A stretch of 20,344 nucleotides of DNA from an uncultured Pseudomonadota bacterium (GTDB lineage: Bacteria > SAR324 > NAC60-12). A model generated the notes under the pieces. It was not told where the DNA came from, searched no databases, and was given only the letters and a program-made list of their open reading frames with translations. Where the stretch lies: contig CAJXNF010000012.1 of NCBI GenBank assembly GCA_913056375.1, forward strand, positions 1-20,344. Direction: 5' to 3'. Positions 6,359 to 14,709 of this stretch are shown here, piece after piece (position 1 is the stretch's first letter; each line of letters starts with the position of its first letter). Position numbers and translations under genes: made by a program.

Positions 6359-6877
6359 CTATTCGATGGTCAGGGATGCAGCCAAGAACTCCGTCTGGAG
6401 TGGTGCACAGATCCGATTGTCACAAACTTGGTAAGCAAGTTGTGCACGTAATTCATCATAACCAGACGGATGGTCGGGAGCAATGCGGATGCGTAGCCGG
6501 AGTTCCAGTCCATGCTGATGAACAGATAACTCCTGGGCAAAAGCTTCATCGTAAAAACGAATTGGAGAGCTTTCCTGAAGGGGAGTGACGATTGCGTGAC
6601 CAGAGAGGATAGTCAACGTGGTGGGTTCCGGGCCAAATTCACCAGCCGGTTTGATCGAGTAGATATGCCAACCTGCTGGAATGAAAACCTGAACCTGAAG
6701 CTCCGTTTCTGCGCCAGGAGTTATGATTTCAGGCACCAAAACCGCTTGGATTTCCAGCTTTGGCAAATCTGTTGTTGGAGAGCTTTCAAATAAAGCTGAT
6801 AGCGAGGAACTTTGACTCCAGACTGAAGAAACTCCCCAAAGCAGACACCCCAGGCTACAGGCGAGTAGCTTCCACAT
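6359..6877 (-). CDS. stand-alone DsbD N-terminal-like periplasmic protein
   Basis: Secreted protein of 172 residues resembling the N-terminal thiol-exchange domain of DsbD (nDsbD), the part that hands electrons to periplasmic partners such as DsbC and CcmG. A signal peptide covers about 1-21. The mature domain shows GWHIYSIKPAGEFGPEPTTL at 69-88 and the redox pair Cys152 and Cys157 in YQVCDNRICAPL, a C-x4-C version of the YQxC...C motif. The electron-carrying membrane domain and the C-terminal thioredoxin domain of full DsbD are absent and not encoded elsewhere in the window. The start ATG overlaps the stop of the preceding PPIase gene by one base (TAATG), which implies translational coupling, and hemH follows. 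It may shuttle thiol electrons for envelope folding or cytochrome maturation; this is inference. Confidence 0.8.
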   Translation of the reverse strand: MWKLLACSLGCLLWGVSSVWSQSSSLSALFESSPTTDLPKLEIQAVLVPEIITPGAETELQVQVFIPAGWHIYSIKPAGEFGPEPTTLTILSGHAIVTPLQESSPIRFYDEAFAQELSVHQHGLELRLRIRIAPDHPSGYDELRAQLAYQVCDNRICAPLQTEFLAASLTIE

Positions 6878-8778
6878 TAGGGTTCGGTTGTCCGAAACAC
6901 AGGGTCAACCACCTCAATCATCGCAGTTGAGCGCAATGCTTCAATCTGCTTGGTCTCAATAGCTCGCTGCAATTCCAGGCGTAGGTTAGTCCGAATTCTC
7001 TCGCGAGCTGTGTCCGGATCCTCCACATCCACGAATCGTCGATTGAAGACGATCAGGTCTGTGCGACCCTCATAAACACTAACAGCAGCTGGGTTGGAGT
7101 CATCTAGTTTCAGGCTCAGTTTTCGGAACTCTGGGTTGTCTCCAATTTCTGGGAGGAACCTCGTTGAAGCATTGAAGGCAATCGTAGCAACTTCTAACTC
7201 GAGTTCTTCAGCAATCCGCTCCAGTGCGGTGGGCTCACTCTGCAATTCTGTCAACCAACCTGCTCCTTTTTGCTGGGCCAATTCACGAGCGAGCTTCTCT
7301 TGAACTTGAGTGGTTGCTATCTCACGGACTTCCTCAAAAGGTCGAGCTTGTGAATCCTGCTTCTCCTGAATCTGGTAAAACACATAGCCTTGGAGAGGAT
7401 TACGAGTCCACACCTCGTGATCTTTTGGCTGCAACTCACTGGCCTGTTGAGCCAATCCTTGAACGGATCCTAGATCGTCTGGTGTGCTGCTGCTATCCAA
7501 CCATTCACTCTCCTGAGCAGTTTTCCCATACTGAGCAGCCCAGTCACTAATTGATTTTTCATTAAAAGTTGCCCGAAAGGTATCTCTGGCTTCTTCCAAT
7601 TCCCGCTGCGCCATTTCCTCTGCCAGGATTGCCACAATTTCCTCACGGACTTCTTCGATCGGTTGTTGACCTCCTTCACGACGCTCTTCCACTTTGATCA
7701 AATGAAGACCAAAGGGAGATTCAACGATATCGCTCATTTCGCCTGGTTGCAGTCCAAAGGCAGCACTTTCGAATGCTGGAACCATCTCACCTGGCTTGAA
7801 CCAACCAAGGTCTCCTCCTTTTTCCTTGGTCATATCTTGAGAGACCTCTTTCGCCTCTTCTGCGAAGTCTGCTCCGGCCACAATACGCTCACGTACCTCT
7901 TGCAGTTGTTCACGCCGTTCGGCTTTGGCCGCATCATCGGCATCACCAGGCACGCGAAACAGGATATGCCGAGCACGCACTTCTGGCGGGGTCGTGTATG
8001 TTTCAATGTTTCGCTCATAGTAGCGACGTACGGCTCGTTCACGAACATCTTCTACCTTCGTCAGATCGTTGATCCCCAAAGTAAAGTAGGCCAAACGATA
8101 ACGAGGCAATGTCTGGAATTCATCAGGATTTTCTTGATAATATTGCTGGGCCTGCTCCTCGCTAACACTCACCTCGTCCAGAAAGACCTGCGGCAAGAGT
8201 TGCAGTGTTCGCACTTCCAACTTTTCATTCTGAAGTTGGAATCGTTGCTCTACATCTTTCTCGCTGATGATAATCCCAGCTGTCAGCAACTGCTGTTTTT
8301 TCTGGAGGAGCAGGTCTAAACGTATAGATTCTTCGTAATCTTCCGTAGGTAGTCGGTTTTGACTGAGCAGAGTTTCGTAAGTTTCAAAGTCAAATTGACC
8401 ATTTTTCTGAAAATATGGTTGCTGACGGATGTATTCCTGCACCTCCAAATCTGTGGCACGCAGATTGAGACTCTCTGCCATGTTGAGTAGCAACTGTCGA
8501 TCGATCAGTTGCTGGAATACCTGCTGTCGCAAATTTACCTGTTGAGCAATCTGGTCAGCATTTTCTCCCAGCCGCTGACGTAGCGACTCGAGTTGCTGAC
8601 CATACATGCGCTGGAAGTCCCGTTGTAGAATCTCCGTTTCATCGACTCGGGCGATCACTTCCTTACGGTCGCCAAAAAAAGAGCCCATTCCAAAGGAAAT
8701 GACAAAGGTGACACTGATGAAACCCAGCAACAGCTTGAACAGAAAACTGTCGGTGTATTTGCGCAAGTCCTGAATCAT
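6877..8778 (-). CDS. ppiD: PpiD-like peptidyl-prolyl isomerase, membrane-anchored
   Basis: Periplasmic folding factor tethered to the inner membrane near the Sec translocon. The chosen ATG at 8778 gives 633 residues, close to E. coli PpiD (623), and places the single membrane anchor at 12-35 after a short MIQDLRKYTDSF leader, as in the family; a longer frame back to 8853 would need a TTG start and an extra hydrophobic stretch. Residues about 40-190 form a SurA/PpiD-type N-terminal chaperone domain. One parvulin domain (about 266-366) shows ARHILFRVPG, GGDLGWFKPGEMVPAFE and ESPFGLHLIKVEE. The C-terminal 260 residues are Gln/Glu-rich and helical, again PpiD-like. It is the first gene of the operon with the DsbD-like protein (one-base overlap) and hemH, and is divergent from rodA. 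A SurA-type assignment is less likely because SurA is soluble. Confidence 0.92.
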   Translation of the reverse strand: MIQDLRKYTDSFLFKLLLGFISVTFVISFGMGSFFGDRKEVIARVDETEILQRDFQRMYGQQLESLRQRLGENADQIAQQVNLRQQVFQQLIDRQLLLNMAESLNLRATDLEVQEYIRQQPYFQKNGQFDFETYETLLSQNRLPTEDYEESIRLDLLLQKKQQLLTAGIIISEKDVEQRFQLQNEKLEVRTLQLLPQVFLDEVSVSEEQAQQYYQENPDEFQTLPRYRLAYFTLGINDLTKVEDVRERAVRRYYERNIETYTTPPEVRARHILFRVPGDADDAAKAERREQLQEVRERIVAGADFAEEAKEVSQDMTKEKGGDLGWFKPGEMVPAFESAAFGLQPGEMSDIVESPFGLHLIKVEERREGGQQPIEEVREEIVAILAEEMAQRELEEARDTFRATFNEKSISDWAAQYGKTAQESEWLDSSSTPDDLGSVQGLAQQASELQPKDHEVWTRNPLQGYVFYQIQEKQDSQARPFEEVREIATTQVQEKLARELAQQKGAGWLTELQSEPTALERIAEELELEVATIAFNASTRFLPEIGDNPEFRKLSLKLDDSNPAAVSVYEGRTDLIVFNRRFVDVEDPDTARERIRTNLRLELQRAIETKQIEALRSTAMIEVVDPVFRTTEP

Positions 8779-8824
8779 AATTACCGAGAAGTACAGAAGA
8801 GAGAGTTGGAGCAAAAAACTGATA

Positions 8825-8853
8825 ATTACAGTCAACTTCAGCTTTGTTTGCAA
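8825..8853 (-). promoter_or_regulatory. candidate sigma-70-type promoter of the ppiD operon
   Basis: On the minus strand TTGCAA (8853-8848, four of six -35 matches) is followed after exactly 17 bases by TGTAAT (8830-8825, five of six -10 matches). Transcription would begin near 8818, leaving a leader of about 40 bases before the ATG at 8778. The spacing and -10 are good; the -35 is average. Confidence 0.4.
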
Positions 8854-8943
8854 GCTGAAAGCCGGACAAAAGCTCTGCTAGCAATTGACTTTCATCTTGT
8901 TTTCTCCGGATAGCCTTTTTATCGTCATTTGATTTTGCAGCCT

Positions 8944-10056
8944 ATGCTGGATCGTCGCCTATTTGCAAACTTCGACTGGGTACTGTTGAGCATTGTACTC
9001 ACGCTCTGTGCTGTAGGTATTGTAGCGATGTACTCTGCTACGATGGGAAGTCCACAACTCGGTCGTTTTTTGCCAAGACAAATCATTTGGATGGGGTTAG
9101 GACTAGCCCTAGCGCTAACAGCAACGGTAATCGACTATCGAATCTGGGCGCAGTTCGGACCATTCCTTCATCTTGGTGCGATCTCTCTACTAATATTGGT
9201 ACTGTTTATCGGCACAGGCGGGCCTGGTTCACCAGTAGAGCGTTGGTTACAGGTGGGACCCATATTCGTGCAACCCTCGGAGTTTGCCAAGCTGACTCTG
9301 GTGCTCTCCTTGGCGCACTACTTTCGGGAAGGCCAGCGTATCGGCAGATTAGGTATCAAGGAACTCATCTGGCCCAGCTTGTTGATGCTAGTTCCCTTGC
9401 TGCTGATCCTCAGACAGCCCGACCTAGGCACAGCTCTGTTGCTGCTGATAGTCTTTATGCCGATGATCTTCCTGGCTGGACTGAAGCTGTGGGTACTACT
9501 CGCCTCCATAGTGCTGGGACTCTGTTCTTTACCGGTTGCGTGGCATTTCGTGCTCAAGCCCTATCAACAGGAAAGAGTACTGACCTTTCTGGATCCAACT
9601 CGTGATCCATTAGGCGCTGGCTATCACATCATCCAATCAAAGATTGCTGTCGGTAATGGGGGAATCTGGGGTCAAGGTGTTGGAGGGGGAACTCAGGGGC
9701 AGCTGAACTTTTTGCCAGCTCACCACACAGATTTTATTTTCTCTGTGTTTGCAGAAGAATGGGGCTTTGTAGGAACTCTGACAGTCCTACTGTTGTTCAT
9801 GGCATTGATCTTCTGGTCACTTGGGCACATTCTCAATACTCAGGATCGGGTCAGTGCGATGCTGACTGTCGGCGTGGTCACGATTCTGACCTCGCATGTA
9901 CTGATCAACATCGGCATGACCATCGGACTCATGCCTGTTGTCGGAGTACCCCTGCCCTTCTTCAGTTATGGCGGCTCAGCAATGCTCTCGCAAATGTTTG
10001 GCATCGGCTTACTCCTCAATGTTCGGATGCGACGTTTTCGCACCGATGAACTCTGA
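8944..10056 (+). CDS. rodA: RodA, SEDS-family peptidoglycan polymerase
   Basis: Membrane glycosyltransferase of the elongasome that polymerises lipid II during rod-shape growth, normally paired with a class B PBP (PBP2), which is not in this window. With the ATG at 8944 the protein has 370 residues, the same as E. coli RodA; a TTG five codons earlier is the alternative. Hydrophobic segments span the whole length, consistent with about ten transmembrane helices. Family motifs: GSPVERWLQVGP with Trp101, FVQPSEFAKL at 108-117, RQPDLGTAL at 157-165, the loop VGNGGIWGQGVGGGTQGQL at 236-254, HHTDFIFS with Asp263 (equivalent of the catalytic E. coli Asp262), and GVPLPFFSYGGSAML at 334-348. It heads an operon with gltX (23-base gap) and the secreted FGE-like protein, and is divergent from ppiD. 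Confidence 0.96.
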   Translation: MLDRRLFANFDWVLLSIVLTLCAVGIVAMYSATMGSPQLGRFLPRQIIWMGLGLALALTATVIDYRIWAQFGPFLHLGAISLLILVLFIGTGGPGSPVERWLQVGPIFVQPSEFAKLTLVLSLAHYFREGQRIGRLGIKELIWPSLLMLVPLLLILRQPDLGTALLLLIVFMPMIFLAGLKLWVLLASIVLGLCSLPVAWHFVLKPYQQERVLTFLDPTRDPLGAGYHIIQSKIAVGNGGIWGQGVGGGTQGQLNFLPAHHTDFIFSVFAEEWGFVGTLTVLLLFMALIFWSLGHILNTQDRVSAMLTVGVVTILTSHVLINIGMTIGLMPVVGVPLPFFSYGGSAMLSQMFGIGLLLNVRMRRFRTDEL

Positions 10057-10079
10057 AAATCTTCAATATTGCCTGCTGC

Positions 10080-11525
10080 ATGGTTCGACTCCGCTTTGCT
10101 CCTAGTCCGACTGGTTACTTACACGTTGGTGGCCTGCGTACCGCACTCTTCAGTTTTCTCTATGCCCAACAGCAGGGTGGACGTTTTGTGTTCCGCCTTG
10201 AAGATACCGATCAGCAACGACTGGTGGAGGGATCCGAACAAGACCTTCTGCAAATGCTACAATGGGCTGGAGTGAACTGTGACGAAGGCCCCAATATTGG
10301 GGGTGAATATGGTCCTTATCGTCAGTCAGAGCGACTCACACTCTACCAAGATCATCTACAGATCCTGATGGATTCTGGTCATGCCTACCCTTGCTTCTGC
10401 ACGCAGGAACGTCTGGACAACCTCAAGCAACAGCAGAAAGCCCAAGGTCTGAATCCCAAGTACGATGGATACTGTCGAGCACTGAAGGCTACAGAAGTAC
10501 AGCAGCGCCAGGCAGGTGGTGAAGCGTATGTCATTCGGATGCGGATTCCAGACGATGGAGAAAAGATCCTGATTGATGACCTAATTCGTGGGCATGTCAG
10601 TATTGACAGCAGCCAACTGGACGACCAAGTACTGCTCAAGTCTGATGGGTTTCCCACCTACCACCTAGCCTGTGTCGTTGACGATCATCTGATGGAGATT
10701 ACACGCGTAGCTCGTGGGGAAGAGTGGCTTCCTTCCATCCCCAAACACCTTCTGCTTTATCGCTACTTCGGCTGGGAACCACCGCGTTTTGCACACCTTC
10801 CACTGATTCTAAACCCGGATCGTTCCAAGCTCAGCAAACGACAAGGTGATGTAGCCGTTGAAGATTTCAAGGCTCAGGGCTATGTTGCCGAAGCGCTAGT
10901 CAATTTCATTGCTTTGTTGGGATGGAACACTTCTGATGACCAAGAACTGTTCTCAATGTCTGAATTGATCGAAAAATTCAGCTTTGAACGAGTTGGGAAG
11001 GCTGGAGCTGTCTTTGATCGCAACAAACTGGACTGGATGAATCAGCAGTATCTGCAGCGTCTGGAGTTGGATGACCTGATGCAACGTCTGCAACCTTGGT
11101 TGGCCAACTCACGTTATTCGGGAGCAGATCCAGAATTTCTACGGAGGGCAATTCAGATCATTCAGCCAAGACTAGTTACTTTGCCCGAAGTACTGGACAA
11201 ACTAGCGATCTTCTTTGAGGATAAGCCTCAACTTGAACAACCAGAGTTGATCGATTACCTGCACCAACCAACAGCCCAAACTGTGTTGGGTGCTTTTCAA
11301 GCTGCCCTGGTTGATGCTGAGACTTGGGATGAAAGCAACTTCAAGCAATTGGTTAAAGAAATTCAGAAAAGTACCGGGATTAAGGGCAAGGATCTCTGGA
11401 CTCCGCTGCGCTACGCGATCACGTTGGAAGAACACGGTCCAGATCTCAGCATGATGGCTGCGCTCTTCGGCAAGGAAAAATGTCAACAGCTTATCGAAAA
11501 TGCGTTAGCTCTCACAACTTCCTGA
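10080..11525 (+). CDS. gltX: glutamyl-tRNA synthetase
   Basis: Class I aminoacyl-tRNA synthetase that charges tRNA-Glu (and tRNA-Gln as well in organisms without GlnRS; the window does not tell). The 481 residues match the bacterial enzyme. The HIGH-type motif is APSPTGYLHVGG at 7-18, followed by FVFRLEDTD at 37-44, and the KMSKS loop is SKLSKRQG at about residue 249. A zinc-site pattern C-x-C (105, 107) and Y-C (131-132) is present between the catalytic halves, as in many bacterial GluRS. The C-terminal anticodon-binding helical domain appears complete. The ATG at 10080 gives the standard MVRLRFAPSPTG start; the Shine-Dalgarno is weak, and reading may depend on coupling to rodA, whose stop is 23 bases upstream. 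Confidence 0.98.
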   Translation: MVRLRFAPSPTGYLHVGGLRTALFSFLYAQQQGGRFVFRLEDTDQQRLVEGSEQDLLQMLQWAGVNCDEGPNIGGEYGPYRQSERLTLYQDHLQILMDSGHAYPCFCTQERLDNLKQQQKAQGLNPKYDGYCRALKATEVQQRQAGGEAYVIRMRIPDDGEKILIDDLIRGHVSIDSSQLDDQVLLKSDGFPTYHLACVVDDHLMEITRVARGEEWLPSIPKHLLLYRYFGWEPPRFAHLPLILNPDRSKLSKRQGDVAVEDFKAQGYVAEALVNFIALLGWNTSDDQELFSMSELIEKFSFERVGKAGAVFDRNKLDWMNQQYLQRLELDDLMQRLQPWLANSRYSGADPEFLRRAIQIIQPRLVTLPEVLDKLAIFFEDKPQLEQPELIDYLHQPTAQTVLGAFQAALVDAETWDESNFKQLVKEIQKSTGIKGKDLWTPLRYAITLEEHGPDLSMMAALFGKEKCQQLIENALALTTS

Positions 11526-11533
11526 AGCGATTG

Positions 11534-13369
11534 ATGCGAAAATTTCTTCTGCTCAGTTGTCTATTCCTCTTCCTGGGTCAAATCTCTTTTGCCCAACCTA
11601 CAGAAGGGCTACCCACTGAATGGGATGGCTTTCGGGAACGCTTATTGACGCTTGCTCTGGACCCAAGCGTGTTGGCTCCCGTACTGGCTATTGTGCCTGT
11701 TCCACCGGCCGGTTCAGAGGAAGTCACTAAGATCTCTCGCCAACTGCAGCAACTTCTATTTCTTGGCCTAAGTCCCGATCTTCCTCGTCAACTCATCCAT
11801 CCCCCTCAGTTGCAGCGCATTCTAGATGATTGGAATGGCAGCTTGCGTCTGCAAAGTCGACCATTGACCAATCGTGAGCTTGCTGGACTTGCGGGGGCCG
11901 ATTGGCTACTAGAAGGCCAATACAACCAGACCCAGGACGGAGTTCAAGTTGATTTGGAATTGCAGGAATTACTGACCAATCGTGTGCTGCTACGCGAACA
12001 GCTAACCTGGCCAATCAGTGTATTCAAAACTCCCCAAGCTCCTGAAGCTGCTGACGTCAAGCCACCTGCTGAAAGTACAGAAACCACCTCTCCTTCTGAG
12101 GAAAAAAACACTGCTGAAACGGAAACAGCCGTCCCTACAGACACCTCCACAACAAGCACAACAAACGAGACAGCAACCGATAGTGAAAGTGCAACTACTC
12201 CCTCAGCTACTGTGGCAGTCCCCACAACACCAAGCCTTGCTTCATTACCGACCGGTGAAGTAAGCGAACAAGAGAGCCTCCCAGATGAACCCACCCCAGT
12301 AATTCCTGAACCAGATACTACCGCCAATATCAGCGAAGTAGCTCAACCAGAAGTCTCTCCTACCGTAGATAATCCGAAAGGTGTTGGAGAGGAAACCGCA
12401 GAATCCCAATCAATCATTGCTGAGAACGAAGAGGCCAGCACTCCAACGTTAGGCCCGATCAACGAGGTTGATGATTTACAGGACACAGAAACAGTGGCAA
12501 TGATAGCCCCATCAACCGAAGCCATTGAGGCAGAACCTGAGGATTCTGCTGAAATGAAAATGACTGTGGAGAATACAGCAGCAGATAACAATAGTTTTGA
12601 TTCAAGTTATACTCAATCATTATCAGAAACATCTGCTGAGCCTGATCCTACTGCAGCACTAGTCATCCCCAAGGGTAGCAGTGATCGTCCAGGAATGGCT
12701 TTGCTCGAAGGAGGCTCGTTCCAGATGGGAAGTTTGGAAGGAGAAGACGATGAATGGCCAACTCGTCAGATCGAATTAGCACCATTCTATCTGGATGTGC
12801 ATGAAGTCACGAACGCAGACTACGCACAGTGCAGTGAATGTATGCGTGGTTATGGAGGCTTTGACACAACTCTGCCAGAACAACCAGTAGTCTATGTGGA
12901 TTGGGAAAACAGCGCGCGTTACTGTGCTTCCATCGGCAAGCGACTTCCTACCGAAGCTGAATGGGAGTATGCCACTCAAGCCGGGAGTGATGTGGAGAAC
13001 TCCGACTCTATTCTCGCTGAACTGAGAGAGCAGGCCTGGTTTGAAATGACCTCGCAAGATCTCCGTTCCGCAGCCGTGGTCGGACAACGACAACCCAATG
13101 CTTGGGGTCTCTATGATCTGCGGGGGAATGTCATGGAATGGACTGCTGACTGGTATGCTCCCTACGACCAAGCGAAACTACAGAATCCAAAAGGACCGGA
13201 AGCACCACCGAATCCAACTTATCCACAGAAAGTGGCACGTGGAGGAGCTTGGCAGGGCTTATTTGGGCGGGCCACTGAAGCTGGCTTGCGCAGTAGCCGT
13301 CGCTACGGCTTAGCAGCCTGGACTCAGGCTTTCAACTTGGGATTTCGCTGTGCTGCAGATGCTCTATGA
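11534..13369 (+). CDS. secreted protein with FGE-like (non-catalytic) C-terminal domain
   Basis: Exported protein of 611 residues in three parts. A signal peptide (MRKFLLLSCLFLFLGQISFA, 1-20) sets the start at 11534; an upstream in-frame ATG at 11480 lies inside gltX. Residues about 22-165 form a domain ending in GADWLLEGQYNQTQDGVQVD, reminiscent of TolB/FlgO-like periplasmic domains (inference). A 210-residue linker very rich in Thr, Ser, Glu and Pro follows (about 170-380). The C-terminal domain (386-611) belongs to the formylglycine-generating enzyme/sulfatase-modifying family: MALLEGGSFQMGS, LDVHEVTNADYAQC, GKRLPTEAEWEYA, GNVMEWTADWY, VARGGAW and NLGFRCAADAL. The two catalytic cysteines of true FGE are missing (Gly575 stands where the first is expected), so a binding or structural role is more likely. 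Eight bases separate it from gltX; it abuts ftsY tail to tail with no gap. Confidence 0.85.
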   Translation: MRKFLLLSCLFLFLGQISFAQPTEGLPTEWDGFRERLLTLALDPSVLAPVLAIVPVPPAGSEEVTKISRQLQQLLFLGLSPDLPRQLIHPPQLQRILDDWNGSLRLQSRPLTNRELAGLAGADWLLEGQYNQTQDGVQVDLELQELLTNRVLLREQLTWPISVFKTPQAPEAADVKPPAESTETTSPSEEKNTAETETAVPTDTSTTSTTNETATDSESATTPSATVAVPTTPSLASLPTGEVSEQESLPDEPTPVIPEPDTTANISEVAQPEVSPTVDNPKGVGEETAESQSIIAENEEASTPTLGPINEVDDLQDTETVAMIAPSTEAIEAEPEDSAEMKMTVENTAADNNSFDSSYTQSLSETSAEPDPTAALVIPKGSSDRPGMALLEGGSFQMGSLEGEDDEWPTRQIELAPFYLDVHEVTNADYAQCSECMRGYGGFDTTLPEQPVVYVDWENSARYCASIGKRLPTEAEWEYATQAGSDVENSDSILAELREQAWFEMTSQDLRSAAVVGQRQPNAWGLYDLRGNVMEWTADWYAPYDQAKLQNPKGPEAPPNPTYPQKVARGGAWQGLFGRATEAGLRSSRRYGLAAWTQAFNLGFRCAADAL

Positions 13370-14626
13370 TCAGGAAAACAGCGAGTCTGTAAACTGCTTG
13401 GCATCATAGGGACGCAAGTCTTCGATGCCTTCTCCTACACCGATGTAGCGAACAGGAATGTCAAATTCGTTGACAATCCCGATAATGACTCCGCCCTTGG
13501 CTGTTCCATCCAGTTTGGTCATCACAATCCCTGTCAAATCTGCGGCTTCACGGAACTCACGGGCCTGAAAGATGGCATTCTGTCCCGTAGTCGCATCCAG
13601 TACAAGCAACACCTCGTGAGGTGCATCCGGTACAACCTTCCGAATCACCCGCACCATCTTACGTAGTTCCTCCATCAGATTCTTCTTGGTATGCAGTCGT
13701 CCTGCAGTATCACAGATGACAACGTCATACTCCTCACGAACTGCCTTCTCGACGGCTTCATACATCACCGAAGAGGGATCCGCTCCTTGGCTTTTGGCGA
13801 TAATGTCACAATCGGCGCGACGGCTCCATTCAGTCAACTGCTCAATGGCAGCGGCACGAAAGGTATCTCCAGCTCCCATTAGTACACGATGACCATCTCG
13901 GCGATACTGAGCAGCGATTTTGCCAATCGTTGTGGTCTTGCCCACACCATTGACCCCGACAAACATCAACACCAAGGGCTTACGATCTGCAACTGTGGGA
14001 ATTGGCACTTCCTTGTGCAGAATACGCACGATCTCCCCCTTGATCACTTCTCGTAAAGCATCCACATCACGTAGTTCCTGACGTTCAACTCGAGAAGTCA
14101 CCACCTCCAGAATCTGTTCAGTAGTCTCCGGTCCAATATCGGCTCCCAACAGGGCTTCTTCCAAGCTGTCCAAGACCTCTTCATCAATTTCTTTCTTTCC
14201 AAGCAGGGCATTGCTTAGCCCACCGAGCATCTGTTCACGGGTCTTACTGATCCCAGAGCGCAGCTTTTCGTAAAAGTTCTGAGGTTCTGGCGTTGGTACC
14301 GAAGCTTCTGGGATTGCTTCCCCAAAGCGTTTGGTCAGTGTACGCTGCTGTCGACGTTCTTCCTGCTTGCGTGTGATTTCCTCCTGAAGGGCTTCGTTCT
14401 GTTGTTGCAGTCGATCAAGCCGGACTTCCCGTTGTTTTCGTTCTCGGGCTTCTTCTTCCTGTTGGCGCTGCTTTTCCAACTCTGCCAGGTGCAGTTCTGC
14501 CTGTTGTGGAGTCAGCTTTTCACTGACCTCACCAAGCTGACCACCGGTCCACAAGAACAGCAATCCCGCAACGAGGGCACCACTACCAAACACCGTGAAG
14601 ACAAACCAGATAACCGAAAAAATCAT
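13370..14626 (-). CDS. ftsY: signal recognition particle receptor FtsY, membrane-anchored
   Basis: SRP receptor GTPase that docks ribosome-nascent-chain complexes at the Sec translocon. The ATG at 14626 gives 418 residues opening with a hydrophobic segment (MIFSVIWFVFTVFGSGALVA, about 1-27), then a Gln/Glu/Arg-rich coiled coil (35-100) in place of the acidic A domain, the N domain (about 118-200) and the GTPase G domain: GVNGVGKTTTIGKIA with the P-loop at 224-231, GDTFRAAAIEQL at 253-264, DTAGR at 306-310, TKLDGTAKGG at 370-379 and a C-terminal GVGEGIEDLRPYD. A further 25 codons upstream exist only with a TTG start and look unnatural. A membrane segment at the N-terminus is seen in several non-enterobacterial FtsY proteins. 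The 559-residue unknown gene lies 83 bases upstream on the same strand; ffh is not in the window. Confidence 0.97.
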   Translation of the reverse strand: MIFSVIWFVFTVFGSGALVAGLLFLWTGGQLGEVSEKLTPQQAELHLAELEKQRQQEEEARERKQREVRLDRLQQQNEALQEEITRKQEERRQQRTLTKRFGEAIPEASVPTPEPQNFYEKLRSGISKTREQMLGGLSNALLGKKEIDEEVLDSLEEALLGADIGPETTEQILEVVTSRVERQELRDVDALREVIKGEIVRILHKEVPIPTVADRKPLVLMFVGVNGVGKTTTIGKIAAQYRRDGHRVLMGAGDTFRAAAIEQLTEWSRRADCDIIAKSQGADPSSVMYEAVEKAVREEYDVVICDTAGRLHTKKNLMEELRKMVRVIRKVVPDAPHEVLLVLDATTGQNAIFQAREFREAADLTGIVMTKLDGTAKGGVIIGIVNEFDIPVRYIGVGEGIEDLRPYDAKQFTDSLFS

Positions 14627-14709
14627 AGTGATTATTGACAAACAAAAATTGGAAGATTTACTGAATCTGTCTATTTCACAGTTCAGTGATCGAACAAGCA
14701 ATCGTTGAA

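Noticed and set aside
7663..8319. 218-codon open frame on plus opposite ppiD
   Set aside because: It lies wholly within the well-supported ppiD gene on the other strand; the protein text shows no family motif and reads like an antisense shadow.
8885..8914. Promoter for rodA starting at TTGACT
   Set aside because: The -35 is good, but the best -10 at 18 bases (GATAGC) matches poorly, and a competing TTGTTT/TATCGT pair is equally weak.
9087..9605. 172-codon open frame on plus inside rodA
   Set aside because: It is out of frame with rodA, whose motifs are continuous; the alternative product has no recognisable features.
11944..12327. Ser/Val-rich open frame on minus across the FGE-protein linker
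   Set aside because: It is the antisense of a low-complexity Thr/Ser/Glu stretch, which by composition lacks stops on the opposite strand.
12060..12680. Tandem repeat array in the FGE-protein linker
   Set aside because: The region is compositionally biased (Thr, Ser, Glu, Pro, Ala) but no regular repeat unit is visible by eye.
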